In this document: in pieces, positions 54,249 to 64,000 of the stretch
Position numbering within the stretch: position 1 is the first letter of the stretch
Layout of the letters: each line of letters begins with the position of its first letter
Assembly (NCBI GenBank): GCA_033558025.1
Contig: JAUCEF010000007.1
Span: forward strand, 6,262,001-6,326,000
Direction of reading: 5' to 3'
Source: Phytophthora sp. 'mugwort'
Taxonomy: Eukaryota; Oomycota; Peronosporomycetes; Peronosporales; Peronosporaceae
DNA: 64,000 nucleotides
The notes under the pieces: generated by a model
Told to the model about the DNA's origin: nothing
Databases searched by the model: none
The model's input: only the letters and a program-made list of their open reading frames with translations
Translations under genes and position numbers: made by a program

Positions 54249-55807
54249 TTAGACAGTCGCCTCTCCGACAATGACGCCTTCCTGGTCAAAGTCGTGACCT
54301 TCGTCTACCTGCTGCCCTTCAAGTAGTGATAGTTTCTCTAGCTCTGAGATCAAAGAGCTCGCTGCAATGCAAATCTCACTCGGCTGTAATCTACTACCTC
54401 GAAACCCATTCGAGATGACTTTCTCGGATAATGAGTCCCATGCACGCCGAATCCAGCCACATATTTTGCTCTTAACTGGAGGCCGTAGCTTGAACTTGAT
54501 GCCTGCACTGCGGGACTGTGTAATCTGGACTCGCAAGTCGTCTTGCCAAAGGCGACGCAAGCTCGACTTCAATGGAAAGTTCTAAGCGACGTCTCGGCTG
54601 GGAGACAGACGTCGCTCGTGGTGAGACCTTCATCAGCACCGCGTTGATAGACGCAGCATAGTCCTCGACCTTTTTGGTCCAATGGCCGCTAAAATCGTCC
54701 CATAAAAGCAAAATGGGCTCATTTGGGAAGGGTCGTTGCCCAAAGTGGCGTTTCAGAAAAATAACGGAAAGATCTCGATTCCACTACCCTACGAACACCG
54801 AATTCACCACAGTTAGTAACCATCATTAGTTATTCCGCCAAAATGAGTTCATACCTTTGGTGTTGCCGTGGATAGCCAAGTCGTTATTTTCTAAATGCCC
54901 TTTACATCTTTCCAAATACGGGCATCAAACCCATTTCTGTCCCTGACGTTTTTTCTTGAGTTGCCATAATTTTGGACGGCTTCGCTTTCAGCACGACGAA
55001 AGGTGGGTACTTATTTCCGTCACTGTCTCCGAGCAGCATGGCGGTGTCGCGTTCCTTGTATTCCCCGCTGCACCTCACCCATACAGTCTTCTCGCCCTGA
55101 TTGTTTATTGTCTTCTTCGCTACATACGCAAAAAATATGGCTGTACAAACAACGTTAAATAGGCGTTAAATAGGCGTTAAATAGTCGTTACCCGTCTGAT
55201 CAGAGTTATATACGCGTTTGATTCCCAGGTCTTGCATTGTGGAGGCCACCTGAGCCGCGAATTCGGATGCGATTGCAGCAAGTTCGGGTGGACAGACTTG
55301 ACCTTGGCGGCTAGGTGCACGTAAGCTAAGGCGATGGCGCCTTTTGAAGCCGTTCAGCCACTTGTCGGAAGCCTCGAAGTCCTTAACATCACCATCCTCG
55401 GCAACTTCAAGTGCCTTAACGGACAGCATTTGGGTCGACATCGGAACTCCTTCCTCTCGGAGCTCATTAGTCCAAACAACCAACGTCATCTCCATGTCAC
55501 TAGATAAAATAGTTGCAGTTCCTACCTCTCGAATCTTCTTGTGCCCACTCTTGTGAGAGCTAGGTGCGTCTTGTAGTTTAGCGCTCTCCCGTTTCCAGCG
55601 AATAATCTGGACTCGGTTGCTTTGGTACGACTTGGCTGCTAATGTAGGGTAAAACTGAGCCACTGTAGCGTGCATATTCTTCGTTCTATCGAGAAAAGCA
55701 AGGACCGTCAGCTTTTTCCCGACAGTTTCGGCGTTCAGCTTGTACTGCTGTACGTGGCGGCCGATACCACCACGGCGCGGGCAGCCCTTTGGCTTCACAC
55801 GAGCCAT
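54249..55807 (-). pseudogene. pogo/CENP-B-like (DDE_1) transposase, broken
   Basis: The first open part, 55807-55166, has a basic N terminus (MARVKPKGCPRRGG), an HTH region (VLAFLDRTKNMHATVAQFYP), a CENP-B-type second HTH (FEASDKWLNGFKRRHRLSLR) and the first catalytic Asp in RVYNSDQTG. The frame then stops in a triplicated 11-bp repeat. Downstream pieces show FLKRHFGQRPFPNEPILLLW and WDDFSGHWTK (second Asp) at about 54711, then a helical C-terminal part (PSEICIAASSLISELEKL). Related transposases cut and paste pogo/Tigger elements. Stops and frameshifts make it inactive. Confidence 0.75.
55154..55186. repeat. 11-bp tandem repeat, three copies, inside the pogo relic
   Basis: GTTAAATAGGC, GTTAAATAGGC, GTTAAATAGTC in a row, at the point where the transposase frame ends. 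Confidence 0.9.
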
Positions 55808-56400
55808 TCGAGAACTGGTGTGTGGTGGTCATTTTTTTTTAAAAGATAGTCACTGTTAGGAATAGTACTTGTATCTCTCTACATGCTAAATTGTGTAATA
55901 TGATTCCAGCGCATCGATTGGCTGGGAACGAGGTGTATCTCTTAAGTGGCGGTGTCGGTCTACATGCAAATACGGTATTGCACTTCACCTTCACCCCTCT
56001 AAGGTGATACTACTAGATCTTACTATACCATAATGTACACTGGAGTGTACAAACCCGGTGGCATCTCCACCAATAACCTTACTTCGCCTTTTACCGGCTC
56101 TAATACAAGCTCTCTTTCCTCACCTCCATCACCTAGGCCTCTCCAGGGCCTCTAGTATAGCTAAGTGAGCTTCTCCCTTATTCATATATGACACCTTCGT
56201 ACAGTCCCTCTCTGTCTTCATTCCTCTTTACCTCCAGACTTTCTAACGGGTGCATTCACGGAATTTTTACGAGTGTAAATGGATGTTTCGATTCATTTGT
56301 GTGGAAACACGCCAGTTGGCCGAGTCCCTGAAAATCCGGCTGAGGGCAGGACGTGTCGTTAATGGCTTCGCAAAACAAAAACAAAAGCAATGACAGCCAT
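55808..56400. other. Intergenic, no supported gene
   Basis: Upstream region of the pogo-like relic; nothing recognised. Confidence 0.5.
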
Positions 56401-56487
56401 ATTAATAATGAGGGCTTTTCCCAAGACGGGACATCGTATGGCCGATACTTCCAAAACAGGGACCAAGTCTCAAAAAAAAATGCAGGG
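56401..56487 (+). repeat. Left terminal inverted repeat
   Basis: Partner of 57591-57672; contains two near-repeats of its own (CCCAAGACGGGAC and CCAAAACAGGGAC). Confidence 0.65.
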
Positions 56488-57590
56488 AGATTGTGCATAT
56501 ATTAGCGTGGACCACCGCTATACACGTTGGTGTGTCTAGTCCCGGCTGTCCTGTTCGCACTGCGAACGGAAGATCTAGGTCATCCACGACCTTTCGCTTT
56601 CGTCGAATGAGTTCTCTTTGACTGGATTCCAGTGCGCGACCTACGAAAGGGAAAACGTAGGTGTTTAAGCTGCGCGTGTACGTCGAAGCAACAAGCACAC
56701 GCGTGATTTTGTCCTCGTGAATGAAATGACTGCAAATGCTTTAGAATGGTTGTTAGTGCCGGTCATTGGACCCCAACCCACTCCAATTAAGGCCGATGCC
56801 GGGAGACGCTGCTGAGTATACGGTGTTCAATTATTATTTTTTGCGGGCGGATTGCTGCTAATTAACTAAGTAAAATGCCACCGCGTGCCTATTTGCTGAA
56901 GGAATCGCGTCTATGGTCCTTGGTGTGTTGTTGTTGATAACTGTTGCCCTCTCCTCCATTTGACGTTGAATGTGCGGGATTTGTGGTAGCTCAACGATCG
57001 TGCCAATCAACTCGTCGGAGTTCCGGAATTGCCGAAGTTGTTTGAGCTGCTGTAGAAGTTGTTGGCGGTGTCGACTGTGGGCTGGCGCTGGCGCGGAATG
57101 CGGGTGTGAAGTGGTAGAAGTTGCAGTGGAGATAAGACTGAGAAACACGATGCAATAATAGGTTGCGTCCTCTCACCCGGTGGTCCACTTTAATCTATGC
57201 TCAACGTCCCAGCATTGAGACGAAGTGCTCCTGCAACGTTAACTCCAGGAGGGGGTGAAATGATGTTTGGGGACCTAGCCGACACAACGCCTGCGGTTTA
57301 AGATCCGTTGCGGAGCACGCGGTCGTAAACCCAGGACCAAGCATGGTATCATATCGCCCTATAGGGTTAAGTCCGATAGGGAAGGGTTTTGGGGCCTAGC
57401 TGGGTGATAGTTTTCTTGTCGACACCTCCAACTTTAGCGGTTTGTTGGTCATCACACCCGTCCTCGCTATTCTAATATAATTCCATAACAACCCGGTTAA
57501 GTAGGAATCGATGAATTAACGTTGCTTTTAGGCTGATAGCGTTGCGTTAAGAGCCAGTTTCTCCGGAGTGTTAACGTTGCAGGAACGCCA

Positions 57591-57672
57591 TCTGCATTGA
57601 GACTTGGTCCCTGTCTTGGAATTATCGGCCATATGACGTCCCTGTTTTGGGAAAAGCCCTTGATAATGATGA
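57591..57672 (-). repeat. Right terminal inverted repeat
   Basis: Reverse complement similar to 56401-56487, with shared cores GGGCTTTTCCCAA, ATGGCCGATA and CAGGGACCAAGTCTCA. Confidence 0.65.
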
Positions 57673-58159
57673 ATTGTAAAGCTAAGGGAAACGGATAACT
57701 TTTTTGTGGCGCTCCGCCGAAAGTCGTACCCTCCCGCACTTAAGAGGATAGATACAAAAGTGGGGGAGTTATAAACTGTGAGTAATGTGATCTCGGTATC
57801 AAGGCGACATGTTCAACTCACAAAATGTTAAACAACCAAATCCTTCATCAACACAATAAAATCCAGCGCAGCACGATGACGTCCAGGCTGAACTCCAGCT
57901 GCGCGCACTTCGACAAGCTAATTTTACCCTACCCTCGCGCTGCGATGCCGCACCCGGCATGCTATCATTCAAGTTCGGCGTCGTCGGTAGACAGTGCGTG
58001 AACGGCGTCGGCCCCTGGCCCGGATCGTGGAGCGCGTCGTCGGTGGGCAGCAGCGCGTGGCTGTAGTTTAGGTGAGTGAGTCTTGGTACTGCCATTTTAC
58101 TAATACCGAGCTGACATTATGTGCACTAGTTTGTGTAGTTCGTTATAATCAACTCAGTT
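57673..58159. other. Intergenic, no supported gene
   Basis: A 98-codon minus-strand frame (58095-57799) has no recognisable features. Confidence 0.4.
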
Positions 58160-59150
58160 GAAGCGTTGGATATATACACGCATTGGGATGAGCTACAAAT
58201 GGAGGCATTTGGCTCAGAGGCGCTGAAGCGCGTGGCCTACGCTGTGCGGTCTTCCAACATTTGGATGGCGCTTCCGATCAACAGGGACTTCTTCGCGTGG
58301 CTCGTTCACCACGCTTCGACACTGCTGCGCGTACAGAAGGTGACAGCAATGTCCCATTTTCATGTGATAACGGCCCGGGCAGAACGCAGCACGAAGATCA
58401 ACAGGCCAACCAGTACGCGGCTCCCCTTCGACCTCCATTCGAGCATAGTGGACCCCGAACTCCGCCGACATTGCCATGTCTTCGCGTATTCGATTCACCT
58501 CAGGGATGAAAGTCCGCAAGGGGGGGGGGGGGCAGCGCGGACGTACGAGACCGGGGTCAGCTTTTAGGAGAAAGTCGACACTGGAGCGCGTGATCAAATG
58601 CTCCTAGGGTAGGCCTCGCCTGCGCAGACCTCGCGTTCGCGTTTGAAACTTTGTCGGGCAGGTAGGCTGAAGCATGAAGCGTGGCAGCGCCATTGAGCGA
58701 TGGCTAGAGTACGCAAGAAGTTGCTTAATGAGCAGCCCCATTTTCAGCTGGTGGTGATGCGTGTAGTCGCGCTTGAGGGCCCGGTTGAATTGTTCGACCG
58801 GGTTATTCGTAGTAGCGAAGCCGGACGGTGTGTGGTGACACTGCCGCTTCTCGAACTTCCCTTGAAGCCATTGCGCCTTCGTGTACCGAGTGAAGGGACC
58901 CAGATCAGCATGTTGGACCCGCAAGAAGCATGTCATCCTTCCTTTCAGCGAACTTTGCGTCGCTTAGCGAGAAATGCATGTCGTACACACCTCTGAAGAT
59001 CAGCGGTTAACCCACATGTTCTTTCACGCAGCTTAGCTACTACATGGTAGAAACACATTAAGTAGGGCACATTACAGTCAGAGAATACACTGTGAAAAGC
59101 GTTGTACTGTGCTTGGTCCGCATCACCCAGCAGGTACTTCACCCGCATCT
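58160..59150 (-). pseudogene. MULE transposase fragment, second copy
   Basis: The minus strand gives the central and C-terminal part of a MULE transposase: YLLGDADQAQYNAFHSVFSD (second catalytic Asp region), YLMCFYHVVAKLRERT (59148-58945), then CHHTPSGFATTNNPVEQFNR with LKRDYTHHHQLKMGLL (58936-58604) and a SWIM-like end (TGWPVDLRAAFCPGRYHMK, MGHCCHLLYAQQ; 58597-58214). It is of a different subfamily from the 14756-16555 relic. A 13-G run at 58520-58532 interrupts the C-terminal part. The N terminus is missing. Confidence 0.75.
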
Positions 59151-59429
59151 ACGAACTGTTGACGGTGTAACCATTAGGGAGGCGGTCTCCACCCTGTCTT
59201 ACACGAAGCGAACCGCAATACCGTTGGATGCAGTAATGGCACTTGACGGCATGGACATTTAGGTGGCGTTAGGAAAGAGATTTCTAAAGGCAACTTCCGC
59301 ATCCACATCCGTATCGGTTACATAAAAACGCCATAACCTCAAAAAAGGCGTTTCACATACGGAAACTCCTCCATGGAACTCCCGGTTTGTACGGATTGGT
59401 TCCCCAGTCCGTGAGCCAATACAAGCCTC

Positions 59430-60110
59430 AACATGGTGAAAAATTTGGACCGAAGAGGAAGACTTGGTTCTCCTTCGCCAATTGAGCGCAGACCTGCCCT
59501 TTAAAGTGAAGCACGGGAAGGTGATGGAGGTGTGGAACATGCTTGCAGTGGCTATTAGTGGGGTAGACGGCTTTTCCGGGATGAATCTGGACGGCAAGAA
59601 GGCGCAGAATCGCTTCACTGCTCTCCTTGAGAAGCACGCTGGTGACGAGGAGGTCTCGGCCCGCGCTTCAGGCGTCTCCGAGCCATACTCGAAAAAGAGG
59701 CAGACTCTCGACGAGCTCTCTACGCTTTTGAGCGACCACAAACAATGCGAAGATGCCACGCCGGAGAAGGAGAAAAAGAATAAGGAGAAATGGAGGTTGC
59801 GGCGGGCGTGCTGACGAGAGACACGTTACAGGCGCACTGGCAGAAGCACTGACAAGGAAGAGGGTTCAATGCCGCAGAAGAAGGGTTGTCTGGACTCCAT
59901 TCTGGAGTCCTTGCACGAGAATACGGGGCGCGAGATGGATTTGAAAGAGCGCGGGCTCGACATGCGACGCCTTCAGCTGGAGGACAGACGAACGAGAAGA
60001 AGCCCGCCGTGGCCGTGAGGAAGGCCGAAAGGAGTGCGTGCGTCTGGCGGATACTGAACGCGAGAAGACTATGGATCTTATTAATGCTCTTCTTCGAAGA
60101 AAGTCTCAGT
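59430..60110 (+). pseudogene. Myb/SANT-like DNA-binding protein of the Harbinger element
   Basis: Reads IWTEEEDLVLLRQLSADLPF, then HGKVMEVWNMLAVAI, GMNLDGKKAQNRFTALLEKH and SARASGVSEPYSKKRQTLDE. Trp spacing and the final KKAQNRF fit a Myb/SANT-type helix-turn-helix. A stop lies just before the Trp and there is no suitable ATG; the C-terminal charged coiled part continues only through frameshifts after 59814 (DSILESLHENTGREMDLKER). In Harbinger elements the Myb-like partner helps bring the transposase to the nucleus and to the element ends. Confidence 0.65.
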
Positions 60111-60250
60111 AAAAAAAAAACCTAGATACTGTGCCAGCGTTGGCGATGCACAATTGAAGTACTCAGAGATTTGATTGCCACCATTGTAGCAGCAGTGGCA
60201 GTTCGTACGTACCATTGCCACAAACCCGATCGTACCGACTGGCGACAGCA

Positions 60251-61112
60251 TCACCTTGTTTGCTTCTTAACATCAATTCCAGCCCACAGGGTTTTCATGA
60301 ACCCAAATGACCACTCGACTGCCTCACGCACGCTGCTCATCGCTTTGTTAAAGCCCGCTCGGTTGTTGGTTAGATTGGCGCCTTCATAGGGAGCGATTAA
60401 ATGGCGGCCGACGCCGTAAACAGGATCCCCGTAAATGAAGAAGCCGTCAAAAACCGCGTCCTCCTCTGCAAGCCGCTCGCGGAGTTGGCTGAGCCTGAGC
60501 ATTGTCGAGTCATGCGTGCGGCCCTCCTCGACGGGATCGTAAATGTGCATGCATAGCCCGTAGGGAGCCTTGACGCACTGAAAGCTGAGGCAATGCATGC
60601 GTTTGTGTCACTGTACAACGCTCGTTGCATTTTTTTTCTTTTCAAATACGGCAAGTCATAACTTTTGTTCCGTCGATGAAGCCGAACACACCGTCGACAA
60701 GACAGCCACGGGCTTGAACAGCTGTAGAGTAGCCGTGGATCTTGGCGGCAAGTAAACTGCGGGGCATGTAAAGGTGCTCGTGCCACGCCTCGTACAGGAG
60801 CGTGATCGTTGTTAGATGCAAGTGATTGAGCGACGACGCTGACCGGCCGAAGCCGCGCACCATGCTAGCGTAGCGGTCAGGATAGGCTGGACGGTAGAGA
60901 ACAATTGCCAGCGCTTCAATGGCCATATTGCGGTCGCCATACTCCGTGATGATCACAACTGGGAGGCGGAGGTGCGTGGTTAGGGCTTCAAGACCTCCCC
61001 GATCGAGTCGAAAGGCGATGTTGCCGTCGAGGTCATTGAATTCGTCCAGATTTAAGCGCTCCGACGGCACAAGTGGTCGTTCCACGACGAGTTGCATGCA
61101 CGCTTTCAGCAT
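60251..61112 (-). pseudogene. Harbinger-type (DDE_Tnp_4) transposase, one frame break
   Basis: The 61112-60642 part holds the N-terminal helical region (YGDRNMAIEALAIVLYRPAY) and the first catalytic Asp (VFGFIDGTK). After a break at about 60600-60650 the 60598-60251 part holds YGLCMHIYDPVEEGRTHDST (second Asp), FFIYGDPVYGVGRHLIAPYE and the final acidic position in VREAVEWSFGFMKTLWAGID. Motif content is nearly complete, so decay is fairly recent. Convergent with the Myb-like frame. Confidence 0.75.
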
Positions 61113-61317
61113 GAGGCGCCTGACGACAGAGTAGCATCATAATTGCCGCGTTCACGTCGGCACCGTATGTTGCGTCCTACTTCCCCATTTTTCGCGAGAT
61201 GAGACTGTCAGCGTAGAAATAGTGGATATGGATTTTGCTCTGAGACAGAAACCTAAAAATAGAAAATCCGCGTCCATTTCCGGATGGTACGGATGCGGAC
61301 TGGATCCAGAAATCTCT

Positions 61318-63283
61318 CTCTTAATATACCTTTCTGCAAAATCAAAATCAGAGAGAAAGGGGCTGGGGGGTGGTTGTTGTGTTCGAACGTCTATGTGGTA
61401 TCGCTTTTAGGAGACTAGCCACCGATCATAACGAGCGACTAGGACTTTAGGGTGCTATTACAGTATAGGCTAGCAGTAGACGGATTCTTTTCAGTTTTGC
61501 TGTCAGTGAAATGCCTTAACCGTTCCAGTTCTATATGCGTTACAGTACTGTACTTCATGATCTGCGTCATGATCTACAGCCTCACCCCATGCTTTTGGCA
61601 TAGCACCGATTTTCATGACCCAGTTATCTATTTCCAAGTGTCTGCAATGCACCACCATTCATCACTGAAATTTCCATGTACGCTGTGTGTCAATTATACT
61701 ATTCTAAGGTAACCGTCGGTCGCTGTAATCCGCATGGACCAGTCGAAGCTGTAGTCTGTATTTCTGCGTCCCGCGGTTTAACAACGAGGCGTATCCGCCT
61801 TTGGATGTAGTCCATCAAGTGAAACAGTCCAAGAAAGAACCCGAATATCAAATAATATGTAGCGTGGGTCTGGTCCATAAATGCTGAATTGCGTAGGCAA
61901 AATGTTGACAGTGGTGATCAAAAAATCATTTGCAATACCTCACCAGTGACTACCAAATATGTATTAAAGCGATCAGATTAGTAATGTTTTAATAAGTGGA
62001 GATGCAAAAATATCTAAGTAACTTCGGGCCATAACATTGAAACTGTGATGGCGATTGTAGAAGGAACAACCAATGAACAGTAAATACCTACACCATTGCA
62101 TGGCGTATTCGGCGTATTTACAATCAACGCTCATTGCTGCTTATATTAGGTTTTTGAACTTGAGCGCGGATTAATTAACGCCGTGCAGCAAAATATAGAA
62201 GGTATAATCGCTTAGGATGAAGCGTCGGCGCCTGGTTCATGTATTAGGTGATCCATGTACCGTAAAGACTGATCGGGACGTTTTTACATCTTGCACGTCG
62301 GGCACGCGTGCGTGCGCTCGTTTAGTTTTCCGGCAAACCACCTGACAATTCATTCGTGCATGTCGTACGCAAGGAGTTGTCTACATGACTGAGATCGAGT
62401 CAAAGCTACTACAGACCTGCAACGCTTACACCGTGAAGATGAAAGCACTTTGGGGTCGACTACAGAAATTCAGTTCGGTAGTCGGTATATTTGCAGCGAT
62501 GTCGGACAAAAAGACGGCAACTAGTACATGTACAGTTTCCGCTCTTTAGTACTGTAGTAGCTGTGCAAGCTAATAATCTGTCAAACTTAATACCTTTAGT
62601 CATCTACCGATTTTGCTCCATATGGTTGTTTGTATGTACAGTTTAGGCACTGTTATCTAATAACTTGTTGTACATAATACAAATAGCTTCCACCGAAGGT
62701 ATTAAATTGGCGAGGTAGATCTGTACAGGATCAACACGACGCAACATCCCTGTGACAGGCTGTCACTGACAGTGGGTCGGGTCTATCATACAAGGTCGCA
62801 CAGGATTTCTGCACGAGGCCAGATTTTACACTTGTTGTCATCTCAAAAGATGTCGTGAACGAGAGTGGCCGTCCATGGTGAAGATTGCTCCTCTCTTAGG
62901 TCCTTGGGACGAAAGGCCCCCTCAAAAGTTTCGCCATTTTTCCAGCCAGACTAGCCATTTCATACGAGCTATACCGTCCAAAGTTCACAATTTTGGAAAA
63001 CAAAAAAAAACGAACCGTGCGTTGTTGAAATCAAGTCGCTTCGGCCATATGAAAAACCTTATGCAACCATCAGAGTTCACATGTCTGTACATAAAAAAAT
63101 GTAATTGCAACTTCGACAACCGAGATGTTTGCTGTTCGTGCATATCCATGCACGACCACCCGACAGCAACAGTAAAAGAACCCACAAGGTCACACTCTAG
63201 AAGCGTGAGCCCCCCTCCCCCTTTACTCGTTGAGCTGCGCTCTGCTCACCTTCGTTACACTGTCCGCTTCCCTCCCTTCCTCT
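61318..63283. other. Intergenic upstream of the pectate lyase gene
   Basis: No gene seen over about 2 kb. One TACATGTA site at 62525. A plus-strand frame at 62875-63321 overlaps the promoter and has no coding features. C-rich and CT-rich stretches precede the promoter. Confidence 0.5.
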
Positions 63284-63297
63284 TCATTCTGCAATTT
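63284..63297 (+). promoter_or_regulatory. Oomycete core promoter (Inr + FPR) of the pectate lyase gene
   Basis: TCATTCTGCAATTT is a full match to the TCATTYYNCAWTTT oomycete initiator/flanking element, 42 bp before the ATG. Confidence 0.8.
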
Positions 63298-63339
63298 GCA
63301 TCCTCCGCCTCAAGCATCTGACCACCGAAGCCATCAGCC

Positions 63340-64000
63340 ATGACTCGCGTCATCTCGATCCTCTGCGCCGTGCTCGCCGCCACCGCCTCCGTATCCTCGG
63401 CCTGGCCCACCTCCAAGGGAAGTGTCCGCTACAACGGCGTCAAAATCATCAAGAAAGGTGAGACCTTTGACGGCGGCATGAAGACCTACCAGCGCTCCGA
63501 CATCAAGTGCAAGGGCCAGGCCGAAGGAGGCTGGAAGGACGCCGTCTTCAAGCTCGAGGCCGGAGCCAAGCTTAAAAACGTCATCATTGGCCCAGACCAG
63601 CGCGAGGGCGTCCACTGCGACGACCACGACTGCACCGTCGAGAACGTCTGGTGGGAGGACGTCTGCGAGGACGCGCTGAGCATCAAGGGCGGCAACAAGA
63701 ACAGCGTCACCAACGTGCTCGCATGCGGCGCCCGTAACGCCGATGACAAGGTCATTCAACACAACGGCTATGGCCACGTCAACATCAATGGCTTCTACGC
63801 CGAGAACTTCGGTAAGCTCTACCGTTCATGTGGCACGTGCGGCAACATCAAGCGCACCGTGTCGCTCAACCACGTTTGGGGCTACAACCCTAAGGTGAGC
63901 CTTGTGACTGTGAACTCCAACAACGGCGACGTCGCCACCTTCACCAACGACATCCACGTGCACTCGAGCAAGGGTGCCAACGCCGTGTGCCAGACCACTT
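63340..64000 (+). CDS. Secreted pectate lyase, polysaccharide lyase family 3 (partial, runs off the window)
   Basis: At least 220 aa from the ATG at 63340; no stop before the window ends. Signal peptide MTRVISILCAVLAATASVSS with likely cleavage after SSA. The mature part shows the PL3 parallel beta-helix pattern: KNVIIGPDQREGVHCDDHDC, VWWEDVCEDALSIKG, ACGARNADDKVIQHNGYGHV, NFGKLYRSCGTCGN. The conserved acidic residues (CDDHDC, EDVCEDA) would bind Ca2+, and the Lys/Arg positions (DDKVIQHN, LYRSCG) include the catalytic base region. PL3 enzymes cleave de-esterified pectate by beta-elimination in plant cell walls, a standard oomycete tool. Strong G/C third-position bias fits high expression. Confidence 0.92.
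   Translation, partial: MTRVISILCAVLAATASVSSAWPTSKGSVRYNGVKIIKKGETFDGGMKTYQRSDIKCKGQAEGGWKDAVFKLEAGAKLKNVIIGPDQREGVHCDDHDCTVENVWWEDVCEDALSIKGGNKNSVTNVLACGARNADDKVIQHNGYGHVNINGFYAENFGKLYRSCGTCGNIKRTVSLNHVWGYNPKVSLVTVNSNNGDVATFTNDIHVHSSKGANAVCQTT

Larger units (their letters stand above)
56401..57672. mobile_element. Non-autonomous element with ~75-bp terminal inverted repeats
   Basis: The sequence at 56401-56487 (GGGCTTTTCCCAAGACGGGA, then ATCGTATGGCCGATACTTCC, then AAAACAGGGACCAAGTCTCA) recurs in inverted orientation at 57591-57672 with scattered mismatches, both reading inward. The 1.1 kb between shows no transposase or other coding evidence. This is the layout of a MITE or deletion derivative of a DNA transposon; class and exact ends are unknown. 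Confidence 0.6.
59276..61317. mobile_element. PIF/Harbinger element with Myb-like and transposase genes
   Basis: A plus-strand Myb/SANT-like frame (59430-60110) and a minus-strand Harbinger transposase (61112-60251) lie tail to tail, the two-gene layout of PIF/Harbinger transposons. Similar sequences in inverted orientation bound them: AGAGATTTCT then TCCGCATCC at 59276-59310 and the reverse complement at about 61285-61317. The TIR ends and a 3-bp target duplication could not be fixed by eye. Both genes are broken. Confidence 0.55.

Noticed and set aside
62875..63321. 148-codon plus-strand frame upstream of the pectate lyase
   Set aside because: Overlaps the core promoter, includes poly-A and poly-C runs, and shows no domain or coding bias.
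63334..63777. Long minus-strand open frame opposite the pectate lyase gene
   Set aside because: Arises from the G/C third-position bias of the plus-strand gene; no independent coding signal.

Overview
The window looks like nuclear DNA of an oomycete, most likely Phytophthora or a close relative. The evidence is a family PL3-type pectate lyase with a classic oomycete Inr/FPR core promoter (63284-63297), very short introns (64-90 bp) in otherwise compact genes, SWEET, TRAPPC10, potassium-channel and centrosomal genes of stramenopile style, and a dense load of Copia, MULE, PIF/Harbinger and pogo-like debris.

Layout. 1-790 is a broken PDR/ABCG transporter. 1218-5919 is an almost intact Ty1/copia retrotransposon with identical-looking 281-bp LTRs and a 5-bp target duplication; its polyprotein is broken by one frameshift. 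6443-7030 is a mosaic of mitochondrial gene pieces (nad7, trnS, nad5, cox2, nad1, atp1). 7740-11150 is a decayed minus-strand transposase-like ORF, itself split by a second mitochondrial insert (nad4) at about 9130-9505. 14756-16555 is a MULE relic. 17244-17545 is a fragment of a VPS15-like kinase.

18300-26810 is a tandem family of short-chain dehydrogenases: one pseudogene, then five intact intronless genes. 27335-46933 is a gene-rich island: TRAPPC10 (3 exons), a mitochondrial-type helicase-associated-repeat protein, a cell-surface EGF-like protein, a cyclic-nucleotide-binding-domain K+ channel (4 exons), an ER DnaJ protein (3 exons), a CEP70-like coiled-coil protein (6 exons) and a SWEET sugar transporter (2 exons). 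47770-61317 returns to transposon debris (two Harbinger-type, one pogo-like, one MULE, one TIR element) with two small uncharacterised genes between. The window ends inside a secreted pectate lyase gene (63340 to beyond 64000).

The dehydrogenase genes probably share an origin and a substrate class but differ at the N terminus (three carry an N-myristoylation signature). The island genes are housekeeping functions (vesicle traffic, ion flux, ER folding, centrosome/flagellum, sugar transport) with no operon-like link. All exon joins were read by eye from splice consensus and frame continuity; no alignment or transcript data were available.
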